Source of the DNA: Pseudomonas sp. GCEP-101
Lineage (GTDB): Bacteria; Pseudomonadota; Gammaproteobacteria; Pseudomonadales; Pseudomonadaceae
Direction: 5' to 3'
Length of the DNA: 64,000 nt
NCBI RefSeq assembly: GCF_025133575.1
Contig: NZ_CP104011.1
Span: forward strand, 1,984,001-2,048,000
The notes under the pieces were generated by a model that searched no databases, was not told the DNA's origin, and saw only the letters and a program-made list of their open reading frames with translations. Shown in pieces: positions 24,857 to 34,517 of this stretch. A program made the position numbers and the translations under genes. How positions within the stretch are numbered: position 1 is the stretch's first letter; every line of letters starts with the position of its first letter.

Positions 24857-26215
24857 TCAGAGGGTGCCGAGCAGCTTGCGCGCCGCCTGGGTGTGGTCGG
24901 CGATCAGGCGCTGCAGGTCGAGGCCTTCGACTTCACCGTCGATGACCCGCCAGGTGCCGCCGATCATGATCCGGTCGGCCTTGTCGGCGCCGCACAGCAA
25001 CAGGGCCGACAGCGGGTCGTGGCTGCCGGAGAAGCGCAGCTCGTCGAGCGTGAACAGCGCGAGGTCCGCCTGCTTGCCCACGGCCAGTTCGCCGATGTCG
25101 CTGCGGCCGATCAGCTTGGCCGAGCCCCGGGTCGCCCAGCCCAGCGCGCGCTCGGGGGTGATCTGCTCGGCGCCGTAGCGCAGGCGCTGGATGTACAGGG
25201 CCTGGCGGGCTTCGAGGATCATGTTCGACGCGTCGTTGGAGGCCGAGCCGTCCACGCCGATGCCTACCGGCGCGCCGGCGGCTTCCAGCGCCACGGTGGG
25301 GCAGATGCCCGAGGCCAGGCGCATGTTCGAGCTGGGGCAATGGCAGACGCCGGTGCCGGCTGCGCCCAGGCGGCGGATTTCCTCGTCGTTGAAGTGGATG
25401 CCGTGGGCCAGCCAGGTGCGCGGGCCGAGCCAGCCGACGCTGTCCAGGTAGTCCACGGTGCGCTGGCCGAAGCGCTGCAGGCAGAAGTCCTCCTCGTCGA
25501 GGGTTTCGGCCAGGTGGGTGTGCAGGCGCACGTCCTCGCGCTCGGCCAGCTCGGCGCTGGCGCGCATGATTTCCGGGGTGACCGAGAACGGCGAGCAGGG
25601 CGCCAGGGCGATCTGCACCTGGGCGCCTTCGCCGCGCTGGTGGTACTCGCGGATCAGCCGCTGGCTGTCGTCGAGGATGGCCTCGGCGCTCTGCACGGTC
25701 TGCTGCGGCGGCAGGCCGCCGTCGGCTTCGCCCAGGCTCATGGAGCCGCGGGTGAGCATGGCGCGCATGCCCAGTTCCTGGACCACGCCGGCCTGCACGT
25801 CGATGGCCTGCTCCAGGCCGTCCGGGAACAGGTAGTGGTGGTCGGCGGCGGTGGTGCAGCCCGACAGCAGCAGTTCGGCCAGGGCGACCTTGGTGGCGAC
25901 CGCCAGCTGGTCGGGGGTCAGGCGCGCCCACACCGGGTAGAGCGTCTTCAGCCAGGGGAACAGCGGCTGGTTCACCACCGGCGCCCAGGCGCGGGTGAGG
26001 GTCTGGTAGAAGTGGTGGTGGGTGTTGATCAGGCCGGGCGTCAGCACGTGCCGGCTGGCGTCGAAGGTGTGTTGGCAGGGGGTGGAGGGCTGCTGGCCGA
26101 GGGCGACGAGTTCGACGATGCGGCCGTCCTGGACGACGATGCCGCCACGGGCGTCGAGGTCGTTGGCGGTGAAGATGGCCAGCGGGTTGCGCAGCCAGAG
26201 ACGCGGGGAAGACAT
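24857..26215 (-). CDS. 8-oxoguanine deaminase (amidohydrolase)
   Basis: 452-residue amidohydrolase of the TrzN/AtzA-type group. Metal residues are visible in LTPGLINTHHHFYQTLTR (the HxH pair), HTHLAET, a central WLAHGIHF, and GVDGSASND. These fit the 8-oxoguanine deaminase characterised from P. aeruginosa (Pa0142), which converts 8-oxoguanine to urate. The ATG at 26215 (MSSPRLWLRNP) fits the family start; a further ATG at 26272 adds an unlikely leader. It stands alone on the minus strand. Related cytosine/isoguanine deaminases share the fold, so the substrate is a strong homology-based guess. Confidence 0.85.
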   Translation of the reverse strand: MSSPRLWLRNPLAIFTANDLDARGGIVVQDGRIVELVALGQQPSTPCQHTFDASRHVLTPGLINTHHHFYQTLTRAWAPVVNQPLFPWLKTLYPVWARLTPDQLAVATKVALAELLLSGCTTAADHHYLFPDGLEQAIDVQAGVVQELGMRAMLTRGSMSLGEADGGLPPQQTVQSAEAILDDSQRLIREYHQRGEGAQVQIALAPCSPFSVTPEIMRASAELAEREDVRLHTHLAETLDEEDFCLQRFGQRTVDYLDSVGWLGPRTWLAHGIHFNDEEIRRLGAAGTGVCHCPSSNMRLASGICPTVALEAAGAPVGIGVDGSASNDASNMILEARQALYIQRLRYGAEQITPERALGWATRGSAKLIGRSDIGELAVGKQADLALFTLDELRFSGSHDPLSALLLCGADKADRIMIGGTWRVIDGEVEGLDLQRLIADHTQAARKLLGTL

Positions 26216-26497
26216 GGGTGAGTTCTCCAAACGGACGGAGCCGTTCGTGTCGAGCCGGCTCCATGGGGTCATGGGAAGCCAGCTCAGTGTTAACCCTGTC
26301 TGCTGATCCAGGTACGCTTGGTGCTACCGAGCGGTTCGCTGCGCGTCGGCCATGGGGCGTTGGCGATCGTCGGGAAATGCTCATTGACTGGCGTCAACTG
26401 TGCTTTCCGGACAACCGCCGCCTTGCCTGGCTCTAGCTCGCAGAACCTGACGTCGGAGTCAAGTGAAGGCTCATGGTAGCCGTATCGGCGCGAGCCG

Positions 26498-27181
<684 letters not shown>

Positions 27182-27222
27182 GGGGCTCTCCGGCAGCGTT
27201 GGAAAGGCTCCAGCATAACCGC

Positions 27223-28023
27223 TCAATCCTCCGCGCGCAGGCGATCCAGACGCAATCGGTCGCGCTCGTCGGTGAGCCGCCAGGCCGACAGCCAGACGGC
27301 GCCCAGGGCGGTGGCGAAGCCGGCGGCGGCGAGCAGGAACATCAGCAGGATCTGGTAGCGCGCGGCGTCCAGCGGGTCCATGCCGGCGAGAATCTGCCCG
27401 GTCATGATCCCCGGCAGGGTGATGATGCCGGCGGCGGCCATCTGGTTCAGCGTCGGGATCAGCCCGGTGTACAACGCGCGGCGCAGCACGCCGCCCAGCG
27501 CGGTGTAGCGGTCGGCGCCGAGGGCCAGGCGCGCTTCGATGGCGGCGCGTTCGCGGGTGACGCTGGCGAACACCTGGTTCAGCGCGAGGCTCGCGGCGTT
27601 CATGGACGTGCCGAGGATGATGCCCACCAGCGGGATGGCGTGCCGTGGGTCATACCAGGGCTGCGGCCGCAGGCTGCTGGCGAGGGCGAACAGGGCGATG
27701 CCCAGGGTGGCGACGCCGACGGTGCCGCCGCCGATGCCCAGGTGCCAGAAGCCGGCGAGGCGCCGGCGCTGCCGTGAGCCGACCTCGACGGTGGCGGCGC
27801 CGAGCATGCCCGCCACCACCAGGGCGGTCAGCCAGGGCGAGGACAGGGCGAACACCTGGCGCAGGAACAATCCCACCAGCACCAGCTGCACCACCAGGCG
27901 CACGGCGGAGATCAGCAGCGTGCGCTGCAGGCCCAGGCGCAGCGCCCAGGACAGCGCGGCGGCGGCCACGATCAGCAGCGCGGAGAGGGCCAGTTCCGGC
28001 AGGTTGAGCTGGAGCGGGGTCAT
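27223..28023 (-). CDS. fetB: FetB-type ABC transporter permease (UPF0014)
   Basis: 266-residue integral membrane protein with about seven hydrophobic helices and the family block RHAIPLVGIILGTSMNAASLALN, followed by ERAAIEARLALGAD and GIITLPGIMTGQILAGMDP. It belongs to the UPF0014/FetB family, linked in E. coli to iron export and peroxide resistance. Its start overlaps the ATPase gene by 4 bases (ATGA), confirming a pair. Confidence 0.88.
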   Translation of the reverse strand: MTPLQLNLPELALSALLIVAAAALSWALRLGLQRTLLISAVRLVVQLVLVGLFLRQVFALSSPWLTALVVAGMLGAATVEVGSRQRRRLAGFWHLGIGGGTVGVATLGIALFALASSLRPQPWYDPRHAIPLVGIILGTSMNAASLALNQVFASVTRERAAIEARLALGADRYTALGGVLRRALYTGLIPTLNQMAAAGIITLPGIMTGQILAGMDPLDAARYQILLMFLLAAAGFATALGAVWLSAWRLTDERDRLRLDRLRAED

Positions 28024-28643
28024 GGGGCGTCCTCATGCAGGCCATGCTCATCGAGCCGCAGGTGGATATCGGCGAGGCGCTGCGCCTGGTCCGCATCGTG
28101 GCTGACCCACAGCAGGCCCATGCCCTGTTCCCGCTGGCGTCGCAGCAACTGCTCGACGGCGTCGCGGCTGGCCGGGTCGAGCGCCGCCGTGGGTTCGTCC
28201 AGCAGCAGGAAGCGCGGCTGCTGCACCAGGGCGCGGAGCAACGCCAGGCGCTGCCGTTCGCCGGTGGACAGTTGCAGGACCTGGGCCTGCAACAGCGCCG
28301 GGTCGAGGTTCACTTGCGGCAGCAGGGGGCGCACCGCGTCGAGGTCGGTGAAGTGCGCGGCGACGCTGTCTTCCCACCAGCCGGACTCGGCCGCCACGTA
28401 GGTGACCAGGCGCCGCCAGGTGCTGGCCGGCAGGCTCTCGCGGCTGACGCCGCCCAGGCTGACGCGGCCCTGGTTCGGGTCGAGGTCGGCGAGCATGCGC
28501 AGCAACAGGCTCTTGCCGATCCCCGACGGCCCGCTGAGCACCGTGCAGCGGCCGGGCGCCAGCTCGAGATCGAACGGCCCGCTGAGCGCGCCGCGCAGCT
28601 CGCGCGCCTGCAACGGGCCGAGGGGAATTTGCGGAAGGTTCAT
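28020..28643 (-). CDS. fetA: FetA-type ABC transporter ATP-binding protein
   Basis: 207-residue ABC ATPase: Walker A SGPSGIGKSLLL, signature QLSTGERQRLALLRAL (LSTGE in place of LSGGQ), Walker B RFLLLDEPTAAL and switch His in WVSHDADQ. The segment VSRESLPASTWRRLVTYVAAESGWWEDSV is typical of the FetA group. With FetB it should form an exporter of iron or another substrate. Confidence 0.88.
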   Translation of the reverse strand: MNLPQIPLGPLQARELRGALSGPFDLELAPGRCTVLSGPSGIGKSLLLRMLADLDPNQGRVSLGGVSRESLPASTWRRLVTYVAAESGWWEDSVAAHFTDLDAVRPLLPQVNLDPALLQAQVLQLSTGERQRLALLRALVQQPRFLLLDEPTAALDPASRDAVEQLLRRQREQGMGLLWVSHDADQAQRLADIHLRLDEHGLHEDAP

Positions 28644-28715
28644 GGAGGGCCTTCGCCGGAGAAAATGAAGGCGAGCATAACAAGGGCGCCTGACGGTTTC
28701 TCCGGAAGCTGATTC

Positions 28716-28795
28716 TGTAGGAGCGAGCTTGCTCGCGAACCGCTCAGCGCCAGTGTGGTCGGCGAACGCTGTTCGCGAGCAAGCTCGCTCCTACA
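28716..28795. repeat. Paired REP, taggagcgagcttgctcgcga family
   Basis: tgtaggagcgagcttgctcg and the exact inverse (cgagcaagctcgctcctaca) enclose a 36-base spacer, between fetA and the transporter terminator. It is the same family as 1166, 30442, 52741 and 62595. Confidence 0.9.
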
Positions 28796-28837
28796 AAAAA
28801 CAGCCGAGCCCTCTGCCGAGCTGGAGCCCGGAACGAC

Positions 28838-28896
28838 AAGGCCCGGCATATGCCGGGCCTTGTGGATAAAAAGCCCCGCAGAGTGTGCGGCGGGGC
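28838..28896 (-). terminator. Double hairpin terminator of the MHS transporter gene
   Basis: Reading leftward from the transporter stop codon, a gccccgc...gcggggc stem is followed by TTTTTA (28896-28868). A second perfect palindrome, aaggcccggcat/atgccgggcctt, follows at 28861-28838. The first is a good intrinsic terminator and the second may be a backup. Confidence 0.85.
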
Positions 28897-28913
28897 CTGG
28901 GCAAGCAGCCCAA

Positions 28914-30221
28914 TCAGTCGGTGGTGATCTTCGAGTGCTTCTGGGTGTCCTTCATGGTCACGTACACCAGCAGCGAGCAGGCGATGCACGCGGTGACGTA
29001 CCAGTAGAAGCCGCTCTCCATGCCGATGCTCTTGAACCACAGCGCCACGTACTCGGCGGTGCCGCCGAAGATGGACACCGTCAGCGCGTACGGCAGGCCC
29101 ACGCCCAGGGCGCGGATCTCGGTGGGGAACAGCTCGGCCTTCACCACGGCGTTGATCGAGGTGTAGCCGCTGACGATGACCAGCGCGGCCATGATCAGGA
29201 AGAACGCGCCCCACCAGGTGTCGATGGTGTGCAGGGTGCTGAGGATCGGGTAGGTGAAGACGGTGCCCAGCACGCCGAAGGCGATCAGGATCGGGCGACG
29301 GCCGATCTTGTCCGACAGCGCACCGACGATGGGTTGCAGCAGCATGAACAGGAACAGCGTGGCCGCCGAGATCATGGTGGAGTCGTTCTTGCTCATCCCC
29401 ACCGTGTTCACCAGGTACTTCTGCATGTAGGTGGTGTAGGTGTAGAAGGCCAGGGTACCGCCCATGGTCAGGCCGACCACGGTCAGCACTTCCTTGGGAT
29501 GGCGCAGCAGGGTGCGCAGCAGGCTCTCCTTGGGCTCTTCCTTCTTGGTGGCGAAGGACTCGGTCTCTTCCATGCCGCGACGCAGGAACATGGCCACGAC
29601 CGCGCACAGCGCGCCGATGAAGAACGGCACACGCCAGCCCCAGCTTTCCAGCTGCTCGGTGGTCAGGGTCTGCTGCAGCACGATGAGCACCGCCAGGGCG
29701 ATGAGCTGGCCGGAGATCAGGGTCACGTACTGGAAGCTGGAGAAGAAGCCGCGCTGCTCCTTGTTGGCCATCTCGCTCAGGTAGGTGGCGGAGGTGCCGT
29801 ATTCGCCGCCCACCGACAGGCCCTGCAGCAGGCGCGCCAGCACCAGCAGGATCGGTGCGCCGACGCCGATGGTTTCATAGCTGGGGGTCAGGGCGATGAT
29901 CAGCGAGCCGAAGCACATCAGCAGCACCGAGGCCAGCAGCGCCGCCTTGCGGCCCTTGCGGTCGGCGTAGATGCCCATCAGCCAGCCGCCGATCGGGCGC
30001 ATCAGGAAGCCCACGGCGAAGATCGCGGCGGTGTTCAGCAACTGGGCGGTCATGTCGCCCTGGGGAAAGAAGGCCTTGGCGAAGTACAGCGAGAAGGCGG
30101 CGTAGACGTACCAGTCGTACCACTCGACCAGGTTGCCGACCGAGCCACTGAAGATCGACTTGATGCGCTGGGAAGTCGTGCGGGGTGCGGCAGAAGCGGA
30201 GACGGCGCTTGCGCTATCCAT
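28914..30221 (-). CDS. MFS metabolite:proton symporter, KgtP-like
   Basis: 435-residue MFS transporter with 12 predicted helices. FSGSVGNLVEWYDWYVYAAFSLYFAKAFFP is split at the start, with MRPIGGWLMGIYADRKGRKAAL for the loop 2-3 motif and RLLQGLSVGGEYGTSATYLSEMA after. This is the metabolite:H+ symporter subfamily of alpha-ketoglutarate permease KgtP. The ligand is likely a di- or tricarboxylate, but this cannot be settled from sequence. It has its own terminator and REP flanks on both sides. Confidence 0.88.
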   Translation of the reverse strand: MDSASAVSASAAPRTTSQRIKSIFSGSVGNLVEWYDWYVYAAFSLYFAKAFFPQGDMTAQLLNTAAIFAVGFLMRPIGGWLMGIYADRKGRKAALLASVLLMCFGSLIIALTPSYETIGVGAPILLVLARLLQGLSVGGEYGTSATYLSEMANKEQRGFFSSFQYVTLISGQLIALAVLIVLQQTLTTEQLESWGWRVPFFIGALCAVVAMFLRRGMEETESFATKKEEPKESLLRTLLRHPKEVLTVVGLTMGGTLAFYTYTTYMQKYLVNTVGMSKNDSTMISAATLFLFMLLQPIVGALSDKIGRRPILIAFGVLGTVFTYPILSTLHTIDTWWGAFFLIMAALVIVSGYTSINAVVKAELFPTEIRALGVGLPYALTVSIFGGTAEYVALWFKSIGMESGFYWYVTACIACSLLVYVTMKDTQKHSKITTD

Positions 30222-30824
30222 GGGGTGTTCCTCTTGTCGTTGTTGTCGTCAGGCGTGCGGACTACTCGAAACGTCACGCCGGCGCGCCGCGAGGGCGGCG
30301 CAGTGTCGAGGGCGATAGCAGGCACCGTGCCAAGGCGCGAAAGCCGCGTGGCAGAAGGGTTGCGCAGCGTTTGAGGCGTGTGCGGGCAGGCGAAGGGGCG
30401 CCTATCGTGGCGGGCCTTGAGCGGAAATCCGCCGAGGTGGGTGTAGGAGCGAGCTTGCTCGCGAACGAATTTCCCGGCGGCACCGCGGTTGGGCGGTTCG
30501 CGAGCAAGCTCGCTCCTACATTGGGGCTTCGGTGCGGGGTTCAGCCCGTCGCGTACGACGGGCATTGGGCAGGAGCGGACTCCGTCCGCGATCGGATTCC
30601 GCCGGCACGGCCTACCGTTGGCGAACAGATCGCGCCGTTACACGCCAACAATCTTCAGCGACCGAATCTCCCTTGTAGGAGCGGGCCATGCCCGCGATCG
30701 CGCGCATGGCGCGCTCCTACAAAAGGCGCTCCGGCATGGAGTCGGTACAGGATTGGGCCCATCGCGGACGACGGACATTGGGTAGGAGCGGACTCCGTCC
30801 GGGATCGGCATCCACCGGCACGGC
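30222..30824. repeat. 603-bp intergenic region with four repeat units
   Basis: No gene. From left: the promoter side of the transporter gene; a taggagcgagcttgctcgcga inverted pair (30442-30520); a single aggagcggactccgtccgcgat unit (30571-30593); a taggagcgggccatgcccgcga with gcatggcgcgctccta unit (30674-30720); and a taggagcggactccgtccggga unit (30782-30803) that runs up to the end of the AraC gene. Confidence 0.8.
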
Positions 30825-31616
30825 CTACCGCTGGCGGAACAGATCCCCCGGGGTAAACCCGAACAACCCCTTGAACGAGGCGATATAGGCCGAGGTGGAG
30901 TCGTACCCGCAATCCAGCGCCGCCGCCGTCACGCTGTCGCCGGCCTCCAGCGAGCCGAGGGAGGCGAGCAGGCGCTGGCGCTGGCGCCAGAGGCGGAAGG
31001 TCATGCCGGTCTCGCGCTGGAACAGCCGCGACAGGGTCTTCTCCGACGTGCCGATGCGCTGCGCCCAGTCACCCAGGGTGTGGTTGTCGGTGGGGTGATC
31101 GATCAACGTCTGGCACAGCTGCAGCAGCCGCCCCTCCTGCGGCATCGGCAGGGAGAACGCCACTTCCGGCAGCTCGCGCAACTGGTCCAGCAGCACCTGG
31201 ACCAGCCGCGACTCGGCGCTGTCGCCCTGTGGGTAATCCACCGGCAGCTCGCAGAAGCTCTTGATCAGCTCGCGCGCCAGCGGCGTCACCTCCAGTACAC
31301 GGCAGCGATCCGGCGCCCACTGGCAGGCGTCGTCGCGGATGTACAGGCTGCGCATTTCCGCCTGGGTCGAGGTGACCACTTCGTGATCGAGGTAGGCCGG
31401 AATCCAGATCGCCCGCTGCGGCGGCGCAAAGAAGCTGCCCTGCGCCGTGTGTACACCCAGCACCCCGGTGATGGCATACGACAACTGCACCCAGGCGTGG
31501 TGGTGCCTACTGGTCCAGGACCCCGCGCGGAGCCGTTCGGCGCGCGCATAGACCGGCCGCGGCAGTCGGTCCAGCACCGGGATCAGGCGTTGCAGTTCGG
31601 GAGCTTGTCCTTTCAT
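30825..31616 (-). CDS. AraC-family regulator with N-terminal cupin
   Basis: 263 residues. An AraC-type cupin sensor (SRHHHAWVQLSYAITGVLGVHT, WIPAYLDHEV) and a C-terminal double HTH (LGDWAQRIGTSEKTLSRLFQRETG, then ALDCGYDSTSAYIASFKGLFGFTPGDLFR) are present. ATG at 31616 (MKGQAPELQRLIP) is chosen because the cupin starts soon after; the ribosome site is weak. It resembles the NimR-like subgroup that controls a neighbouring exporter. It points away from the Tsx-type gene, and its target is unknown. Confidence 0.85.
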   Translation of the reverse strand: MKGQAPELQRLIPVLDRLPRPVYARAERLRAGSWTSRHHHAWVQLSYAITGVLGVHTAQGSFFAPPQRAIWIPAYLDHEVVTSTQAEMRSLYIRDDACQWAPDRCRVLEVTPLARELIKSFCELPVDYPQGDSAESRLVQVLLDQLRELPEVAFSLPMPQEGRLLQLCQTLIDHPTDNHTLGDWAQRIGTSEKTLSRLFQRETGMTFRLWRQRQRLLASLGSLEAGDSVTAAALDCGYDSTSAYIASFKGLFGFTPGDLFRQR

Positions 31617-32166
31617 CGGTCCATCGGGGCGGCAGTCGCGAGTGGCCGAAGTCTGGCAGTCCTGCCCGGGCGCCTCAAGCGTGGCGCGCCGGCAGAGGCG
31701 TCGACGGCCGCGTTCGAACGGTGACCGCCTGGCGGCCCGAGGCATTCTGGCAGGTGTGGGGAAGGCCCGCCTCTGGCATTATCCGCGCCCGGAAAAACAC
31801 GCGGTGCGCGCCGAAGGCGATTGGGTAGATTTCCTACAAGGGTGTTGTATACACAAATTGTGTTGATTCGTTTCAACACAGCTTTGTCATGTATCCAATC
31901 TTCCGGTGGGTGATTGCCAGTTCGGTGCCTTCCCATGGGGCGGTGCCCTGCAATCAGGCGAAGTTGTCCTGCGGGTCAGGAAATCGCCCGGCCTTTGCAC
32001 CTGCGTCTTCTCTGCCAAAGGAGCGGACCCTGAAGGGTTCGTCATAAAAGTGGAACAACTGGTCAGGATTGGCGCCAATCTTGCTTTCCTCGCCAGGCCT
32101 GACCGACCGGACAGGTTCCACCGACAATTAAAAACGCAACACGACTGCACTGATTAGGAGCAACGC
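31617..32166. promoter_or_regulatory. 550-bp divergent region between araC-type and tsx-type genes
   Basis: A perfect inverted repeat tgtgttga (31859-31866) / tcaacaca (31873-31880) stands 14 bases after a near-palindrome ttgtatacacaa (31845-31856). A perfect 12-mer palindrome attggcgccaat lies at 32069-32080, framed by ggtcagg / cctgacc arms. These are likely operator sites for the channel gene, whose ATG is preceded by TAGGAGC. No gene is seen in this stretch. Confidence 0.5.
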
Positions 32167-33003
32167 ATGACTCGCACTCTCGCATCCCTGCTGCTCGCCG
32201 GCGGGCTGCTCGCGGCCGGGCAGGCCATCGCTGGCGGTGAAGACCTGACTCCGGCCCCGGCCGTCAACGATGGCCCGCTGATCTGGCACAACGAAAGCCT
32301 GACCTACCTGTGGGGCAAGAACTTCAAGGTAGATCCGCCGATCCAGCAGACCTTCACCTTCGAGAGCGCGAGCGCCTGGACCTGGGGCGACATCTGGTTC
32401 TTCGTCGACCAGATCAACTACAACGGCAAGGAAAGCGCCACCAACGGCAAGAACACCTACTACGGCGAGTTCAGCCCGCGCCTGTCGTTCGGCAAGATCA
32501 CCGGTGCCGACCTGTCCCTGGGCCCGGTCAAGGACGTGCTGCTGGCCACCACCTACGAATTCGGCGAAGGCGACGTCGAGTCCTACCTGGTCGGCCCGGG
32601 CTTCGACCTGGCGCTGCCGGGCTTCGACTACTTCCAGCTGAACTTCTACTACCGCAAGCCCGACGGCAATCGCGTGCCGTCCGGCGCCTGGCAGATCACC
32701 CCGGCCTGGGCCATCACCTTCCCGGTGGGCAACTCCGACATCCTCTTCGACGGCTTCATGGACTGGGTCGTCAACAACAAGAGCGCCAGCTCCAGCGAGC
32801 GTAACCAGTCGGACTACCACGCCAACCTGCACTTCAACCCGCAGCTCAAGTACGACCTGGGCAAGTCCCTGGGCTACGAGGCCAAGCACCTGTACGTGGG
32901 TATCGAGTACGACTACTGGTCCGACAAGTACGGCATCAAGGATTCGCAGTACTTCACCACCGACCAGAACACCGTCAGCGCCCTGGTCAAGTACCACTTC
33001 TGA
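32167..33003 (+). CDS. Tsx-type nucleoside-specific outer membrane channel
   Basis: 278 residues with a signal peptide (MTRTLASLLLAGGLLAAGQAIA) and a beta-rich mature domain. LIWHNESLTYLWGKNF, FTFESASAWTWGDIWFFVDQ and the C-terminal SALVKYHF, ending in Phe, match the Tsx channel family (12-stranded barrel). The family takes up nucleosides across the outer membrane. RutR- and Xdh-type genes nearby fit nucleobase use. It has a GC hairpin 8 bases after the stop codon. Confidence 0.85.
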   Translation: MTRTLASLLLAGGLLAAGQAIAGGEDLTPAPAVNDGPLIWHNESLTYLWGKNFKVDPPIQQTFTFESASAWTWGDIWFFVDQINYNGKESATNGKNTYYGEFSPRLSFGKITGADLSLGPVKDVLLATTYEFGEGDVESYLVGPGFDLALPGFDYFQLNFYYRKPDGNRVPSGAWQITPAWAITFPVGNSDILFDGFMDWVVNNKSASSSERNQSDYHANLHFNPQLKYDLGKSLGYEAKHLYVGIEYDYWSDKYGIKDSQYFTTDQNTVSALVKYHF

Positions 33004-33010
33004 TGCTCCC

Positions 33011-33038
33011 ACCGACCCCGCCGCCTGGCGGGGTCGGT
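33011..33038 (+). terminator. Hairpin after the tsx-type gene
   Basis: accgaccccgcc / ggcggggtcggt with loop gcct: a perfect 12-bp stem. The following bases are ccttgtg, so the T run is poor, but the stem is strong and lies right after the stop codon. Confidence 0.65.
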
Positions 33039-33194
33039 CCTTGTGCGGGTCGCACAGCGGGTGGGCGGACTGGCGTCGCGGCCCGCAGCGCTTTCGGAAG
33101 TTGCCGACACCGTTTCCGGCTCCCGGCCGATTGGTGCGGCGCTCGCCAACCTCTAGCTTTACGTCTCTTTAGCTTTACGCAGGAGATGTGAGCC

Positions 33195-33698
33195 ATGATG
33201 AAGAAACTGTTGAGCGCGGCCATCGCCGCGAGCCTGAGCGCATCCGTGCTGGCGGCGCCGCTGGGGCACCCCAGCATTCCGCCGACCCAGGTGCATGACA
33301 ACACCCACGCTGGTGGTTTCTACCAGGACGTGATCACCCGTTCCCAGCCGGCACCGGTGAAAGAGGAGCCGCAAGAGGAGCACAAGGCGGCCGTGGTCGC
33401 GGCCAACGAGTGCGCCCCGCTCTGGGGCGGCGCTGGCAAGTCCGAGCAGAACGAGCAGGCCCAGGCCCAGGCACGTGGCGACGAGCAGGATGAAAACCGC
33501 CGCGGCGTCGCGGTGATTCCGACCGCCGACCCGTGCGCTGGCCTTGGCCTGGCCCGCCCGCTGTACGGCAGCCTGACCGTCGGCGAAGGCGTGGGCATCG
33601 GTGCTGCGGTCGTCGCCATCGGCGCCGCCATCGGCAGCCACGGCGGTGGCGGCGGTGGCCACCACGGCTCGTCCGGCACCACCGGCACCACCAAGTGA
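33195..33698 (+). CDS. Secreted Gly/Thr-tailed protein of unknown function
   Basis: 167 residues. A signal peptide (MMKKLLSAAIAASLSASVLA) is followed by a charged, low-complexity middle (EEPQEEHKAA, EQAQAQARGDEQDE) with two single cysteines, then a short hydrophobic segment GVGIGAAVVAIGAAIG and a tail of Gly, His, Ser and Thr (GGGGGHHGSSGTTGTTK). The hydrophobic segment plus Gly/Thr tail recalls GfcA/YjbE-type proteins of exopolysaccharide loci, but the similarity is only compositional. A GCAGGAG site precedes the start. I do not recognise the family. Confidence 0.7.
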   Translation: MMKKLLSAAIAASLSASVLAAPLGHPSIPPTQVHDNTHAGGFYQDVITRSQPAPVKEEPQEEHKAAVVAANECAPLWGGAGKSEQNEQAQAQARGDEQDENRRGVAVIPTADPCAGLGLARPLYGSLTVGEGVGIGAAVVAIGAAIGSHGGGGGGHHGSSGTTGTTK

Positions 33699-33848
33699 TC
33701 CCATGCCCCCGGTCCGCTGCCGGGGGCTGTGAGCACCAGGGCAGGGCTGGCGATGCCGGTTCCTGCCCTTTTTCACGTCTTGCGCTTGAATCCCGCCACC
33801 TGCCTGGGTTATCCATGCACCGCCCCTCGCTCACGCATGGACCTACGC

Positions 33849-34517
33849 ATGACCCTCCAGGTACCCGCCCATACCGCGCCCAACGGTGAAAAGCCCGCCG
33901 GCCGCATTCGGCAGAAGAACGAGGAAGCCATCCTCACCGCCGCCGAGGAAGAGTTCGCCCGCCACGGCTTCAAGGGCACCAGCATGAACACCATCGCCCA
34001 GCGCGTCGGCCTGCCCAAGGCCAACCTGCACTACTACTTCAGCAACAAGCTGGGGCTGTACGTGGCGGTGCTGAGCAACATCCTCGAGCTGTGGGACAGC
34101 ACCTTCAACCACCTCACCGTGGACGATGACCCGGCCATCGCGCTGGCGAGCTACATCCGCGCGAAGATGGAGTTCTCCCGCCGCTTCCCGCAGGCCTCGC
34201 GGGTCTTCGCCATGGAGATCATCAGCGGTGGCGAATGCCTGTCCGAACATTTCAGCCAGGACTACCGCACCTGGTTCGCCGGCCGCGCCGCCGTGTTCCA
34301 GGCCTGGATCGACGCCGGCAAGATGGACGCGGTCGATCCGGTGAACCTGATCTTCCTGATCTGGAGCAGCACCCAGCACTATGCCGACTTCGCCACCCAG
34401 ATCGGCTTCGTCACCGGGCGCAAGCGCATGTCCAAGCAGGACTTCAGCGATGCCAGCGACAACCTCATCCGCATCATCCTCAAGGGTTGCGGGCTGACGC
34501 CGCCGGCCACGGCATGA
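33849..34517 (+). CDS. TetR-family regulator, RutR-type
   Basis: 222 residues. N-terminal TetR HTH: EEAILTAAEEEFARHGFKGTSMNTIAQRVGLPKANLHYYFSNK (read in pieces). The C-terminal block IFLIWSSTQHYADFATQIGFVTG is characteristic of RutR/YcdC, which binds uracil or thymine in E. coli and controls pyrimidine and purine catabolism. ATG at 33849 is used; one at 33837 would add four residues. The stop codon overlaps the YigZ start (ATGA). Nearby nucleoside channel and xdh genes are plausible targets. Confidence 0.85.
   Translation: MTLQVPAHTAPNGEKPAGRIRQKNEEAILTAAEEEFARHGFKGTSMNTIAQRVGLPKANLHYYFSNKLGLYVAVLSNILELWDSTFNHLTVDDDPAIALASYIRAKMEFSRRFPQASRVFAMEIISGGECLSEHFSQDYRTWFAGRAAVFQAWIDAGKMDAVDPVNLIFLIWSSTQHYADFATQIGFVTGRKRMSKQDFSDASDNLIRIILKGCGLTPPATA

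Noticed and set aside
30442..30806. Possible CRISPR array from regularly repeated short units
   Set aside because: Units are inverted, of different families, with unequal spacing and no cas genes. They are REP-type repeats.
31614..31625. Tiny upstream frame atggaccgatga overlapping the AraC-type start
   Set aside because: Three codons with no ribosome site; most likely chance.
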